Assembly: GCF_947039605.1 (NCBI RefSeq)
Contig: NZ_CAMQZG010000007.1
Coordinates: 1 to 64,000 of the forward strand
Direction: 5' to 3'
Source: an uncultured Clostridium sp.
GTDB lineage: Bacteria > Bacillota > Clostridia > Clostridiales > Clostridiaceae
DNA length: 64,000 bases
The notes beneath the pieces were generated by a model that saw only the letters and a list, made by a program, of their open reading frames with translations, did not search any database and was not told where the DNA came from. This document shows, one piece after another, positions 1-8,556 of the stretch; the stretch's first letter is position 1, and each line of letters begins with the position of its first letter. The position numbers and the translations under genes were made by a program.

Positions 1-549
1 GACACAGAAGAGCTTACATATAAACTTATAGATAGACTTGCAGTAACATCTCCAGAGGTGCTTAAAAACAGATATAAACTTGATGATATATCAGATAATC
101 CAATTGAAAATTTAGATGCAATAGCTAAAAAAAGAGGTTGTATTATGTCTGGTAAAAGAGTGAATTACAACAGGATTTCAGCTATAATTCTAGATGAATT
201 TAGAGGCGGAGTGATAGGGAATATTTCTCTTGAAGGTCCTAATGATGTAATAGAGGAAGATGAGATAGAAGAGTTAGATGAAGATCAAAAAGCTAAGAAT
301 GATAAAAAAGCTAAAAAAGCTAAAAAGAAGCAAAAGCGTAAAGAATATCAGGCTAGCAAAGAGATAAAAGAAGCTAAGGAAGCTATGTCAGCACCAAAAG
401 AAGAAAAGAAAAGTAAGTACCAAGAGTACCAAGAGAAGAAGAAAGCTAAAGAAGCTAAGAGTAAAAAAGAAAGTACTTCAAGTTTCCAAGGAAGAATTTC
501 TAAAGTAACTAAAGGAACAAAGAAAACAAAGGGACTAAGAAGAAAATAA
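1..549 (+). CDS. rbgA: Ribosome biogenesis GTPase RbgA (YlqF), C-terminal part
   Basis: The reading frame is open from base 1, so the 5' end lies outside the window; 182 codons remain. RbgA is a circularly permuted GTPase that helps late assembly of the 50S subunit. The first 80 residues match its C-terminal helical domain (LTYKLIDRLAV, DNPIENLDAIAKKRGC, FRGGVIGNISLE). In B. subtilis the protein ends shortly after this motif. Here about 100 extra residues follow: an acidic stretch and then a Lys/Ala/Glu-rich, very basic tail ending KTKGLRRK. The tail is low complexity and probably disordered; it may add rRNA contacts (inference). The stop codon is followed closely by rnhB, the usual neighbour. 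The family call is firm. The GTPase domain cannot be seen. Confidence 0.88.
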   Translation, partial: DTEELTYKLIDRLAVTSPEVLKNRYKLDDISDNPIENLDAIAKKRGCIMSGKRVNYNRISAIILDEFRGGVIGNISLEGPNDVIEEDEIEELDEDQKAKNDKKAKKAKKKQKRKEYQASKEIKEAKEAMSAPKEEKKSKYQEYQEKKKAKEAKSKKESTSSFQGRISKVTKGTKKTKGLRRK

Positions 550-570
550 TTGTTAAAGTGGGTAAATTAT

Positions 571-1389
571 ATGGATATTTTAATGAATTCATTATCTGAG
601 AATATAAAAAGTTATTCTTATAAAGTTTTAAATGACAGTGTAAAACTACTTGATATTTCAGTAGAAAATACAGAAAGTCTTTTAGCGGTTGCTAGTATTT
701 TAAAAGAAGATACTAGAAAAAATGTAATAGCATTAGGCACTAGACTTGAGAAAAACATAAAGGCTTATTTAGCAGAAATTGAAAGAGTTAAAGGTATGTA
801 TGAGTTTGATAAGGCTTTTAGCAATGATGGAATACTTGCTGGGGTTGATGAAGTTGGAAGAGGACCTCTTGCAGGTCCTATAGTAGCCGCGGCGGTAGTT
901 TTAGATTTAGAGCGTATAGAAGATATTATTTTAGAAATAAATGATTCTAAGTTACTCTCAGAAGCTAAGAGAGAGAAGCTTGCGCAGATAATAAAAGAAA
1001 AATCAATATCTTATTCAATTTCAGAAAAATCAAATGATGAAATTGATGAAGAAGGTTTATCTTATTGTAATAATCAAATCTTTATAGATAGTTGCAAGGG
1101 GCTTAGTGTTAAACCAGATATAGTTTTATCAGATGGATACCTGATAAAAGGTTATGAGGGACTAAATGAAGCGGTTATTAAAGGTGATAGAAAAAGTGCA
1201 TCTATAGCATGTGCATCTATTATAGCAAAAGTTTATAGAGATAATTTGATGAAGAAGTATGATTTAGAATACTCAGGTTATGATTTTTCTAATAATGTAG
1301 GATATGGTACTAAAAAACATTTAGAAGGCTTAAAGGAACATGGACCTACAAAGTTACACAGAAAGAGTTTTATAAAAAATTTAATATAA
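571..1389 (+). CDS. rnhB: Ribonuclease HII
   Basis: RNase HII cuts the RNA strand of RNA/DNA hybrids and removes single ribonucleotides misincorporated in DNA. The DEDD-type catalytic core begins at GVDEVGRGPLAGP (D93 and E94), followed by the later conserved segments NDSKLLSEAKRE and KGDRKSASIACASIIAKV. About 90 residues precede the core, as in the long Bacillus-type proteins. I chose the ATG at 571: it has a purine-rich AAAGTGGG upstream, and a TTG further up at 550 abuts the rbgA stop. The length of 272 aa fits the family. It is co-directional with rbgA and probably co-transcribed, ending at the hairpin just downstream. Confidence 0.95.
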   Translation: MDILMNSLSENIKSYSYKVLNDSVKLLDISVENTESLLAVASILKEDTRKNVIALGTRLEKNIKAYLAEIERVKGMYEFDKAFSNDGILAGVDEVGRGPLAGPIVAAAVVLDLERIEDIILEINDSKLLSEAKREKLAQIIKEKSISYSISEKSNDEIDEEGLSYCNNQIFIDSCKGLSVKPDIVLSDGYLIKGYEGLNEAVIKGDRKSASIACASIIAKVYRDNLMKKYDLEYSGYDFSNNVGYGTKKHLEGLKEHGPTKLHRKSFIKNLI

Positions 1390-1391
1390 AT

Positions 1392-1427
1392 AAAAGCACA
1401 TCAGATTTAGAATTTGATGTGCTTTTT
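1392..1427. terminator. Bidirectional intrinsic terminator between rnhB and yraN
   Basis: A perfect stem AAAAGCACATCA / TGATGTGCTTTT with an 11-nt loop has A-runs on one side and T-runs on the other, so it can end both convergent transcripts. It overlaps the yraN stop codon. Confidence 0.85.
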
Positions 1428-1797
1428 AATTTGCTCGAAAAGCATCAGGGATATAATTACTTTTATGTTGAGTAGAATTTGGAGATAATAGTATTTCAAT
1501 GACATCAAAACGAATAAAAAAATTATTGTAATTATTTATATGTATATAATAATTAGCTAATTTTATGATATTTTTAATTTTAGATTTAGAGATAGATTCA
1601 CAAGGAAGTCCAAAATTAGAATTAAATCTAGTTTTAACTTCTGTAAATACAAGAATATTTGTATAGATTGATATTATATCAATTTCACCACTACGTGTTT
1701 GAAAATTTGTTTCAATTATTTTATGATTGTTATTTTCAAGGATTGATTTAGCTATATTTTCACCATAAAAACCAATTGATTTGTTGTATTTTTTCAT
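1426..1797 (-). CDS. yraN: YraN family (UPF0102) endonuclease-like protein
   Basis: This is a small protein of 123 aa with the nuclease-type core GEIDIIS followed by FTEVKTR. The E...D...ExK pattern is that of the restriction-endonuclease / Holliday-junction-resolvase fold. Its cellular role is not settled. The ATG at 1797 was chosen because GGTGGTGAT sits at RBS distance; an upstream in-frame start at 1827 would add ten residues but lacks a ribosome site. In related genomes yraN usually follows rnhB on the same strand. Here it is inverted, convergent with rnhB and divergent from yifB. Confidence 0.85.
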   Translation of the reverse strand: MKKYNKSIGFYGENIAKSILENNNHKIIETNFQTRSGEIDIISIYTNILVFTEVKTRFNSNFGLPCESISKSKIKNIIKLANYYIHINNYNNFFIRFDVIEILLSPNSTQHKSNYIPDAFRAN

Positions 1798-1833
1798 TAA
1801 TATCACCACCACATAGAGTCTTAACATAAAAAT

Positions 1834-1848
1834 ATTGTTTTAAACAAT
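1834..1848. promoter_or_regulatory. Inverted repeat between yraN and yifB
   Basis: ATTGTTT-T-AAACAAT is a perfect 7-bp dyad with one central base, in the 145-bp divergent intergenic region. It could be an operator acting on either gene. AT-rich dyads arise easily by chance, so this is weak. Confidence 0.3.
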
Positions 1849-1942
1849 GTTAAGTTTTTTTAGGGGAATTTTAATTAGATGTTTAGAATTACAAAAAAAA
1901 GGGTATTAATTTAGATAATAATAAGTTGAGGAGGTAAAAAAT

Positions 1943-3460
1943 ATGGCAGTGACAATTTTAAGTTCAACATATAAAGGAATAGAGGGAGTTTTAATAAGAA
2001 TAGAGGTAGATATAGCGAAAGGGATTCCTTCGTTTAACATAGTAGGACTTGCAGACATATCGGTTAAAGAGGCTAAAGATAGGGTTAGAACAGCTATTGA
2101 GAATTCGGGGTATAATTTTCCATTAGGAAGACTAACTGTAAATCTAGCGCCTGCTAACATAAGAAAAAAGGGCTCTTTTTTAGATTTAGCTATAGCGGTA
2201 GCAATTCTTATAGAAAGTAACCAAATAAAAAATATAGAAAATGAAAATTTTCTATTTTTAGGAGAGTTATCATTAAATGGAGAGTTAAGAAAGTTAAATG
2301 GTGCATTAACATCTGTAATTCAGGCTCGTGAAGAGGGAATAAAAAAGATTATATTACCAAGAGAAAATTTGAGTGAGTGTAGTAATTTAAGTAATGTAGA
2401 GTTTTATGCATTGAATAATTTAAAGGAAGTTATAGAGTTTTTAAATTATAAACATTTAAAAGCAGAGAAGATAGAAGAGTTTAAAGCCGAGGATAGAGAT
2501 CTTTATGAGTTTATAAATATATGTGGGCAAGAAGGAGCAAAGAGAGCTCTTATGATTTGTGCAGCAGGTGGGCATAATATAGTATTGCAAGGACCACCTG
2601 GGTCTGGAAAAACATTATTAGCTAAATCACTAATCGAGCTATTACCAAAGCTGAGTTTTGAAGAGTCTTTAGAGATTAGTAAAATTTGCAGTATAAAAGG
2701 GACTTTAAGTGAGGGTTTAGTTAAAAAAAGAGCTTTTAGAAGTCCACATCATACAATTACTAAAGCTGCATTAATTGGTGGTGGAAGAGATTTAAGTCTT
2801 GGAGAGATTTCTTTAGCACATAATGGAGTATTGTTTTTAGATGAACTTTTAGAATTTGATAGGCGTGTTCTTGAGAGCCTAAGAGAGCCGATTGAAAAAG
2901 GAAGGATAAATATATCAAGAAGCAGTGGAAGTGTTGAGTATCCTGCGGATTTCACACTTGTAGGAGCGTTTAATCCATGCCCTTGTGGGAATTATTTAAG
3001 TGGTGTAGAAATAAGAAAGTGTATTTGTAGTGAAGCAGCTAGAAAAAATTATGAAAACAAATTATCTAAGGCTATGAGGGATAGGATAGATATATTTGCA
3101 TTTGTGACATATGTTGATTTTAAAAAACTTAGGGGTGAAAATTTGGAGAAAGTTGACGATTTTAAGAAAATTGTAGAAAAAGCTCGAATGAAACAGGTGT
3201 TAAGATATGAAGAAATTGGGATAAATACAAATTCGAAACTTGATTATAGTTTAATAGATAAATATATAAAAATAACAGTAAAAGGGGATAAGCTTTTAGA
3301 AGATATATATAGTAAATTTGGACTTAGTAGTAGAGTTTTACACAAAATAATAAAGTTAGCAAGAACGATTGCAGATATTGATGATAAAGATCTAGTAGAT
3401 AGTGAACATATATATGAAGCACTAGGGTATAGAAAAAACATAAGAGGGGAAATTATATAA
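1943..3460 (+). CDS. yifB: YifB/ComM-like AAA+ ATPase (Mg-chelatase-like)
   Basis: A 505-aa protein of the ComM/YifB family. The N-terminal Lon-like domain (PSFNIVGLADISVKEAKDRV) is followed by an AAA+ module with Walker A GPPGSGKT at about residue 217 and Walker B GVLFLDELLEF. A Cys cluster, CPCGNYLSG...KCIC, probably binds zinc. ComM is a branch-migration helicase acting in natural transformation of Gram-negatives; the role in Clostridia is less clear, but pairing with dprA downstream suggests DNA uptake or recombination. The RBS GAGGAGG is ideally placed before ATG 1943. The stop codon TAA directly precedes the dprA ATG, so translation is probably coupled. Confidence 0.92.
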   Translation: MAVTILSSTYKGIEGVLIRIEVDIAKGIPSFNIVGLADISVKEAKDRVRTAIENSGYNFPLGRLTVNLAPANIRKKGSFLDLAIAVAILIESNQIKNIENENFLFLGELSLNGELRKLNGALTSVIQAREEGIKKIILPRENLSECSNLSNVEFYALNNLKEVIEFLNYKHLKAEKIEEFKAEDRDLYEFINICGQEGAKRALMICAAGGHNIVLQGPPGSGKTLLAKSLIELLPKLSFEESLEISKICSIKGTLSEGLVKKRAFRSPHHTITKAALIGGGRDLSLGEISLAHNGVLFLDELLEFDRRVLESLREPIEKGRINISRSSGSVEYPADFTLVGAFNPCPCGNYLSGVEIRKCICSEAARKNYENKLSKAMRDRIDIFAFVTYVDFKKLRGENLEKVDDFKKIVEKARMKQVLRYEEIGINTNSKLDYSLIDKYIKITVKGDKLLEDIYSKFGLSSRVLHKIIKLARTIADIDDKDLVDSEHIYEALGYRKNIRGEII

Positions 3461-4528
3461 ATGATAGATAAATATAAAATTTGGTTTTGTGCACTTCCAA
3501 TACAGTCAAAGATAAAAATTGAAATAATCAAAAATGATATAAATTATAAGAAAATTTATACATTTAGAGAAAAATTATTCAAAGAATTAAAATGTTATGA
3601 AAAAATTATGAAGTTTGACTTGAATAATGATAAAATCAAAAAAATAGAAAATGGACTAAAAAATGGAGAATATTGTCTAGTTACATATGATGAAAAAGAT
3701 TATCCAAATAATTTTAAAGAGATTGAAGAACCACCATTTTTTATTTTTTATAAAGGTAATATAGAAGAAGTTAATAAGAGACAGTTTATTGGAATTGTTG
3801 GGTCAAGAAAAAATAGCAATTATGGAGAACTTACAACAAAACGAATAGTAGCAAATTTAATTGATCAGTATAGTATAGGAATAGTAAGTGGTGGAGCAAT
3901 AGGAATAGATTCTATTGCTCATAGGGCAGCAACTGAGAATAAAATTTTTAATATTGCTGTACTTGGGTGTGGAATAGATATTGTATATCCGAAATCAAAT
4001 GTAAATTTATTTATTAATATTATTAAAAATGGTGTTATTATGAGTGAATTTTTACCTGGAGAAGAGCCGATATATTATAATTTTCCAAGGAGAAATAGAT
4101 TAATAAGTGCAATTTCAAGTATAGTTATAGTGACAGAGGCTGGTATAAAAAGTGGAGCTAGTAATACGGCTTATCATGCTTGTTGTCAGAATAAATCTAT
4201 ATATGCAGTACCTGGAAATATAGATTCAAAATTTAGTGAAGGTTGCAATTTATTAATAAATGATGGAGCTTTAATTTACCTTAATATTGAACAAGTATTC
4301 AAAGAAATGGGATTAATCTATAAAAATACTAAAAGAGATATAAATTATAAGATAAAACTTGATATTTTAAAGATATTAGGTGAAGAACCAGTACATTTTG
4401 ATAGAATTGTTAAAGAAATTAAAGTTGACAGAAATATTATTAATGAGTTATTATTTGAAATGCAATTCAATAATGATGTTATTGGATTGGTAGGAAATAA
4501 TTATATGAAAATATTGCGAAATAATTAG
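3461..4528 (+). CDS. dprA: DNA processing protein DprA/Smf
   Basis: DprA binds incoming single-stranded DNA and loads RecA. The Rossmann-like core is clear: GIVGSRKNSNYG, SGGAIGIDSIAH, LGCGIDIVYPKSN, FPRRNRLISA and SGASNTAYHA. A winged-helix-like C-terminal domain follows from about residue 290. The length of 355 aa fits the family. The ATG comes immediately after the yifB stop with no gap. The gene is widespread in bacteria without known competence, so it does not prove natural transformation here. Confidence 0.93.
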   Translation: MIDKYKIWFCALPIQSKIKIEIIKNDINYKKIYTFREKLFKELKCYEKIMKFDLNNDKIKKIENGLKNGEYCLVTYDEKDYPNNFKEIEEPPFFIFYKGNIEEVNKRQFIGIVGSRKNSNYGELTTKRIVANLIDQYSIGIVSGGAIGIDSIAHRAATENKIFNIAVLGCGIDIVYPKSNVNLFINIIKNGVIMSEFLPGEEPIYYNFPRRNRLISAISSIVIVTEAGIKSGASNTAYHACCQNKSIYAVPGNIDSKFSEGCNLLINDGALIYLNIEQVFKEMGLIYKNTKRDINYKIKLDILKILGEEPVHFDRIVKEIKVDRNIINELLFEMQFNNDVIGLVGNNYMKILRNN

Positions 4529-4535
4529 AGGGGGT

Positions 4536-4551
4536 GAAACTCCGAAGTTTC
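4536..4551 (+). promoter_or_regulatory. Small hairpin between two G-rich blocks at the topA start
   Basis: GAAACT-CCGA-AGTTTC is a perfect 6-bp stem. It sits between AGAGGGGGTG and CGGGGGTTAC, two alternative Shine-Dalgarno-like blocks just before the topA ATG. It may bring the upstream block close to the start or mask it. Confidence 0.4.
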
Positions 4552-4561
4552 GGGGGTTACT

Positions 4562-6661
4562 ATGGGTCAAAAGTTAGTAATTGTTGAGTCACCAGCAAAG
4601 GCGAAAACTATAGAAAAGTATTTAGGAAAAAATTATATAGTTGAGGCTTCGATGGGACATGTAAGAGATTTACCTAAGAGTCAGTTAGGTGTTAATATAG
4701 AAGAGGATTATGAACCAAAGTATATTACAATAAGAGGTAAGGGAGAGCTTTTAACAAAGCTTAGAAAACTTGCTAAAAAAAGTGAGAAAGTTTATCTTGC
4801 GACTGACCCTGATAGAGAAGGGGAAGCAATTTCATGGCATCTTGCAAATGTTTTAAAGATACCAGAAGGCGAGAAATGTAGAATAGAATTTAATGAAATT
4901 ACAAAAACAGCAGTTAAGGAATCAATAAAAAATCCAAGAGTTATTAATGAAAATCTTGTTAATGCACAGCAGGCAAGAAGAATATTAGATAGACTAGTTG
5001 GATATGAGATAAGTCCACTTTTATGGAGAAATGTAAAGTGGGGGTTAAGTGCTGGTAGAGTACAATCTGCTATGCTTAAAATGATTTGTGATAGAGAAAA
5101 AGAAATAGAAGAGTTTAAACCAGAAGAATACTGGAGCGTTGATATTAAACTTAAGAAAGCGAGTAAAAGCTTCCCTATAAAATTAGCAACGAAGAATAAA
5201 AAGAAAATAGAATTAAAAACTAAAGAAACAACAGATAAAATAATTAGTGAATTAAATGAGGGAGAATACCTTGTAAGTAAGGTTAAAATCGGTACAAGAG
5301 CTAAAAAGCCTTTAGCACCATTTACTACAAGTACGCTTCAGCAAGAAGCTAGTAAAAGATTAAACTTTATGACAAAGAAGACTATGCAAATAGCTCAACA
5401 ACTTTATGAAGGGGTTGAGGTTAAAAAATTTGGTACAGTAGGTTTAATAACTTATATGAGAACAGACTCTGTAAGAATTTCAAATGAAGCGAAGGATAAA
5501 GCAAAAGAGTTTATAACTAGCACATATGGAGAAAACTATATACCAAAAGAAGAAAGAGTATTTAAAGGTAAAAAAAATATACAAGATGCCCATGAAGCTA
5601 TAAGACCTACATATGTAGATATTACTCCAGAGATAGCAAAAGCAAATCTTTCAAGAGATCAGTATAAGCTTTATACATTTATCTGGAATAGATTTATAGC
5701 AAGTCAAATGGAAAATTGTATACTCAATACAAATAGTATTGAGATTAAAAATGGAGATTATGTTCTTCGTGCAAGTGGCTCAAATATAAACTTTGATGGA
5801 TTTATGAAAATTTATGATTATGTAAATTCAGAAGATGAAGAGGATGTAATGCTTCCTAAAATAGTAGAAGATGAAATTTTAAATCTTGATACGATAGAAG
5901 GAAAACAACACTTCACACAACCACCAGCAAGATATACTGAGGCTTCATCAGTTAAACTTTTAGAAGAAAATGGTATAGGAAGACCAAGTACGTATGTTCC
6001 TACTATAACAACATTAGTTAGTAGAAAATATGTTAATAGGGAAAAGAAAGTATTAGCACCAACAGAGCTTGGGGTTATAGTTAATAATATAATTTCTGAA
6101 TACTTTAAAACAATAGTAGATGCTGATTTTACAGCTTCAATGGAAAATAAGCTTGATTCAGTAGAAGCTGGTTCGCTTCAATGGAAGCAGGTTGTAGATG
6201 AGTTCTTTAAACCTCTTAGTGAGGATATAAAGAAGGCTGAAAGTGAAATTTCTAAAATTGTGATTGAGGATAAGATAAGTGATGTACCATGTGATAAATG
6301 TGGGAAAATGATGGTTATTAAACATGGAAGATTTGGTGATTTCTTAGCATGTCCTGGTTATCCAGAATGTGAGAATACTAAGCCAATTGTTGAAACAGTT
6401 GATGCCTCTTGTCCATTATGCAATGGAGATGTTGTAGTTAAGAGAAGCAAAAAAGGTAATAGATTCTATGGATGTTCAAATTATCCAGATTGTACTTTTG
6501 TTAGTTGGAATGAACCAAGTAACATAAAATGTCCTAAATGTTCTGAGTATATGCTTAAAAAATACTCAAAAGCAAAAGGTCAGTATTTAGAATGTAGCAA
6601 TAAGGAATGTAAAGAGAAAGTTGATATTCCAGATGAGAAAGATGATAAAAAGGACGAATAA
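4562..6661 (+). CDS. topA: DNA topoisomerase I
   Basis: A type IA topoisomerase that relaxes negative supercoils. The TOPRIM domain starts at KLVIVESPAKAKTIEKYLG and contains TDPDREGEAI. The active-site tyrosine is Y298 in LITYMRTDS. Three C-terminal C4 zinc modules follow, with Cys pairs CDKCG/CPGYPEC, CPLCN/CSNYPDC and CPKCS/CSNKEC. The total of 699 aa is typical of Firmicutes. It is followed by codY, an arrangement common in Clostridia. No clear intrinsic terminator separates the two, although codY has its own promoter. Confidence 0.97.
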   Translation: MGQKLVIVESPAKAKTIEKYLGKNYIVEASMGHVRDLPKSQLGVNIEEDYEPKYITIRGKGELLTKLRKLAKKSEKVYLATDPDREGEAISWHLANVLKIPEGEKCRIEFNEITKTAVKESIKNPRVINENLVNAQQARRILDRLVGYEISPLLWRNVKWGLSAGRVQSAMLKMICDREKEIEEFKPEEYWSVDIKLKKASKSFPIKLATKNKKKIELKTKETTDKIISELNEGEYLVSKVKIGTRAKKPLAPFTTSTLQQEASKRLNFMTKKTMQIAQQLYEGVEVKKFGTVGLITYMRTDSVRISNEAKDKAKEFITSTYGENYIPKEERVFKGKKNIQDAHEAIRPTYVDITPEIAKANLSRDQYKLYTFIWNRFIASQMENCILNTNSIEIKNGDYVLRASGSNINFDGFMKIYDYVNSEDEEDVMLPKIVEDEILNLDTIEGKQHFTQPPARYTEASSVKLLEENGIGRPSTYVPTITTLVSRKYVNREKKVLAPTELGVIVNNIISEYFKTIVDADFTASMENKLDSVEAGSLQWKQVVDEFFKPLSEDIKKAESEISKIVIEDKISDVPCDKCGKMMVIKHGRFGDFLACPGYPECENTKPIVETVDASCPLCNGDVVVKRSKKGNRFYGCSNYPDCTFVSWNEPSNIKCPKCSEYMLKKYSKAKGQYLECSNKECKEKVDIPDEKDDKKDE

Positions 6662-6704
6662 TATTATAAAACTATGAACACTATTAAAACTATTTTGTAG
6701 TATG

Positions 6705-6734
6705 TTGAAAAACACTAAGTCACTATGATATATT
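6705..6734 (+). promoter_or_regulatory. Sigma-A promoter of codY
   Basis: TTGAAA at 6705-6710 and TATATT at 6729-6734 with an 18-bp spacer. The expected start site is near 6741, directly at the CodY box. Confidence 0.55.
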
Positions 6735-6742
6735 ATGTAGTG

Positions 6743-6757
6743 AATTTTTAGAAAATT
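6743..6757 (+). promoter_or_regulatory. CodY-binding box over the codY start site
   Basis: AATTTTTAGAAAATT matches the CodY consensus AATTTTCWGAAAATT at 14 of 15 positions. It lies just downstream of the codY -10 element, where bound CodY would block initiation. This points to negative autoregulation, which is known for codY in other Firmicutes. Confidence 0.75.
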
Positions 6758-6803
6758 TTGAAGGTTTGATTAGTGGTTTAGTGTTGTTTTAAGGAGGGGT
6801 TTC

Positions 6804-7580
6804 ATGTCAACTTTATTAGAAAAGACAAGAAAACTTAATAAGATATTACAAAAGTCTGGAAGTGAGACAGTAGTTTTTGAAGATATATGTAGCATATTAA
6901 GTAAGGTATTAGAGTGTAATGTGTACTTAGTAGAAAAAAAAGGATTAATACTTGGTTATACATTTTCAGAAAAATTTGAATGTAGTGTAATGAGAGAGAA
7001 AGTCGTAAAGGATAAAAGATTTCCTCGAAGTTATAATCAAAGACTTTTAAGTATAAGAAATACTTTATCTAACGTGCCAAATAATGGAGAATGTGTTTTT
7101 GAGGGACAAGGTATGTGTCCTATGGAAAATAAAATATCTACAATTGTTCCGATATTAGGAAATGGAGAACGACTTGGTACTTTATTATTAGCAAGATTTG
7201 GAGAAGAATTTACAGATGATGATTTAGTTTTATCAGAGTATAGTGCAACAGTTGTTGGAATAGAGATGTTAAGATCTAAAAGGCTTGAAGTAGAAGAAGA
7301 TGCCCGTAAAAAAGCTATAGTACAACTTGCTATAGGGACATTATCTTATTCAGAACTTGAAGCTGTTGAGCATATATTTGATGAACTAGGTGGTACAGAA
7401 GGGCTTTTAATTGCATCAAAGATTGCAGATAAAGTTGGTATTACAAGGTCAGTAATTGTAAATGCGCTTAGGAAATTTGAGAGTGCAGGAGTGATTGAGT
7501 CAAGAAGTCTTGGAATGAAAGGAACACATATTAAGGTCTTAAATGAAAAGCTATTAACAGAGCTTAATAAAATTAAATAA
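6804..7580 (+). CDS. codY: GTP-sensing transcriptional pleiotropic regulator CodY
   Basis: CodY represses or activates nutrient-adaptation genes in response to branched-chain amino acids and GTP. The protein has the standard layout: an N-terminal GAF domain (about residues 1-155) and a C-terminal winged helix-turn-helix with [37 protein letters not shown] split around residues 205-245. The length of 258 aa is exactly normal. The RBS AAGGAGGGG precedes ATG 6804. The gene sits alone behind its own promoter with a CodY box, and likely targets elsewhere in this window include pflB. Confidence 0.97.
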   Translation: MSTLLEKTRKLNKILQKSGSETVVFEDICSILSKVLECNVYLVEKKGLILGYTFSEKFECSVMREKVVKDKRFPRSYNQRLLSIRNTLSNVPNNGECVFEGQGMCPMENKISTIVPILGNGERLGTLLLARFGEEFTDDDLVLSEYSATVVGIEMLRSKRLEVEEDARKKAIVQLAIGTLSYSELEAVEHIFDELGGTEGLLIASKIADKVGITRSVIVNALRKFESAGVIESRSLGMKGTHIKVLNEKLLTELNKIK

Positions 7581-7630
7581 AGAGATTTATTATGTAGATA
7601 GTTATTGGGAAATTAATTTTAATATTAATA

Positions 7631-7659
7631 TTGATACTTTGCAATAGCTATGATATACT
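7631..7659 (+). promoter_or_regulatory. Sigma-A promoter of rpsB
   Basis: TTGATA, a 17-bp spacer and TATACT. This is a strong vegetative promoter, about 125 bp ahead of the rpsB start, leaving a long leader. Confidence 0.8.
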
Positions 7660-7683
7660 AACAAAGGTAATAAATACACACAT

Positions 7684-7747
7684 TATCTAATCTAGTAAGT
7701 GGTGCTTTATTTTTTTTAGTAAGGAAGCTTTTTAGTCAAGTTAGATA
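7684..7747 (+). ncRNA. Structured rpsB leader RNA (candidate S2 autoregulatory element)
   Basis: TATCTAA at 7684-7690 pairs with TTAGATA at 7741-7747, closing a roughly 50-nt internal region that contains an AGTAAG repeat and a U-run. It lies between the promoter and the RBS. Ribosomal protein leaders that bind their own product are common in Firmicutes. I cannot confirm a match to a known family. Confidence 0.4.
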
Positions 7748-7783
7748 GTGGAGGAATAACCAATTATAAGGAGGACTAAATTT

Positions 7784-8485
7784 ATGTCAGTAATTTCAAT
7801 GAAACAATTATTAGAAGCAGGAGTTCATTTCGGACACCAAACAAGAAGATGGAACCCTAAGATGGCTCAATATATCTTCACAGAAAGAAACGGAATCTAT
7901 ATAATAGATTTACAAAAAACAGTTAAAAAAGCAGAGGAAGCTTACAACTTCATTAAAGAAGTATCATTAGAGGGTAAAGATGTTATCTTCGTAGGTACTA
8001 AGAAGCAAGCTCAAGATGCTATAAGAGATGAAGCTATTAGATCAAACATGCACTTTGTTAACCACAGATGGTTAGGTGGAATGTTAACTAACTTCAAAAC
8101 AATAAAAACAAGAATAGCTAGATTAGAGTCAATACACAAAATGGAAGAAGACGGAACTTTCGAAGTTTTACCTAAAAAAGAAGTAATTCACTTAAAGAAT
8201 GAAATGGAAAAATTAGAAAGAAACTTAGGTGGAATTAAAAACCTTAACGTTTCAAATATCGGAGCTATGTTTGTAGTAGATCCAAGAAAAGAAAACAACG
8301 CTATATTAGAAGCTAAAATATTAGGAATTCCAGTTGTAGCTATAGTTGATACAAACTGTGATCCAGAAGTTGTTGATTACGTAATTCCAGGAAATGACGA
8401 TGCTATAAGAGCGGTTAAATTAATAACTGCAAAAATGGCTGATGCTATATTAGAAGGAAGACAAGGCGAGTCAATAGCAGAATAA
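7784..8485 (+). CDS. rpsB: 30S ribosomal protein S2
   Basis: S2 binds the 30S subunit late in assembly. The start [27 protein letters not shown] and the internal [11 protein letters not shown] and [13 protein letters not shown] segments are diagnostic. The length of 233 aa is typical. It uses optimal codons, with more C-ending codons (TTC, AAC) than neighbouring genes, as expected for high expression. The RBS AAGGAGG lies 8 nt before the ATG. It is followed by tsf as in most bacteria, with a hairpin in the 71-bp gap. Confidence 0.98.
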   Translation: MSVISMKQLLEAGVHFGHQTRRWNPKMAQYIFTERNGIYIIDLQKTVKKAEEAYNFIKEVSLEGKDVIFVGTKKQAQDAIRDEAIRSNMHFVNHRWLGGMLTNFKTIKTRIARLESIHKMEEDGTFEVLPKKEVIHLKNEMEKLERNLGGIKNLNVSNIGAMFVVDPRKENNAILEAKILGIPVVAIVDTNCDPEVVDYVIPGNDDAIRAVKLITAKMADAILEGRQGESIAE

Positions 8486-8491
8486 TTAAAA

Positions 8492-8540
8492 ATTTTAGGG
8501 TAGATGAGGATATTTTCCTTATGTGCCCTTTACCTAAAAT
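8492..8540 (+). promoter_or_regulatory. rpsB-tsf intercistronic stem-loop
   Basis: ATTTTAGG-GTA pairs with TAC-CTAAAAT, and an inner GAGGA/TCCTT stem extends it. There is no U-run, so it is not a simple terminator. It may be an RNA processing or stability element that sets the S2:EF-Ts ratio, or a protein-binding leader. Confidence 0.45.
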
Positions 8541-8556
8541 ATAGGAGGATTTATAA

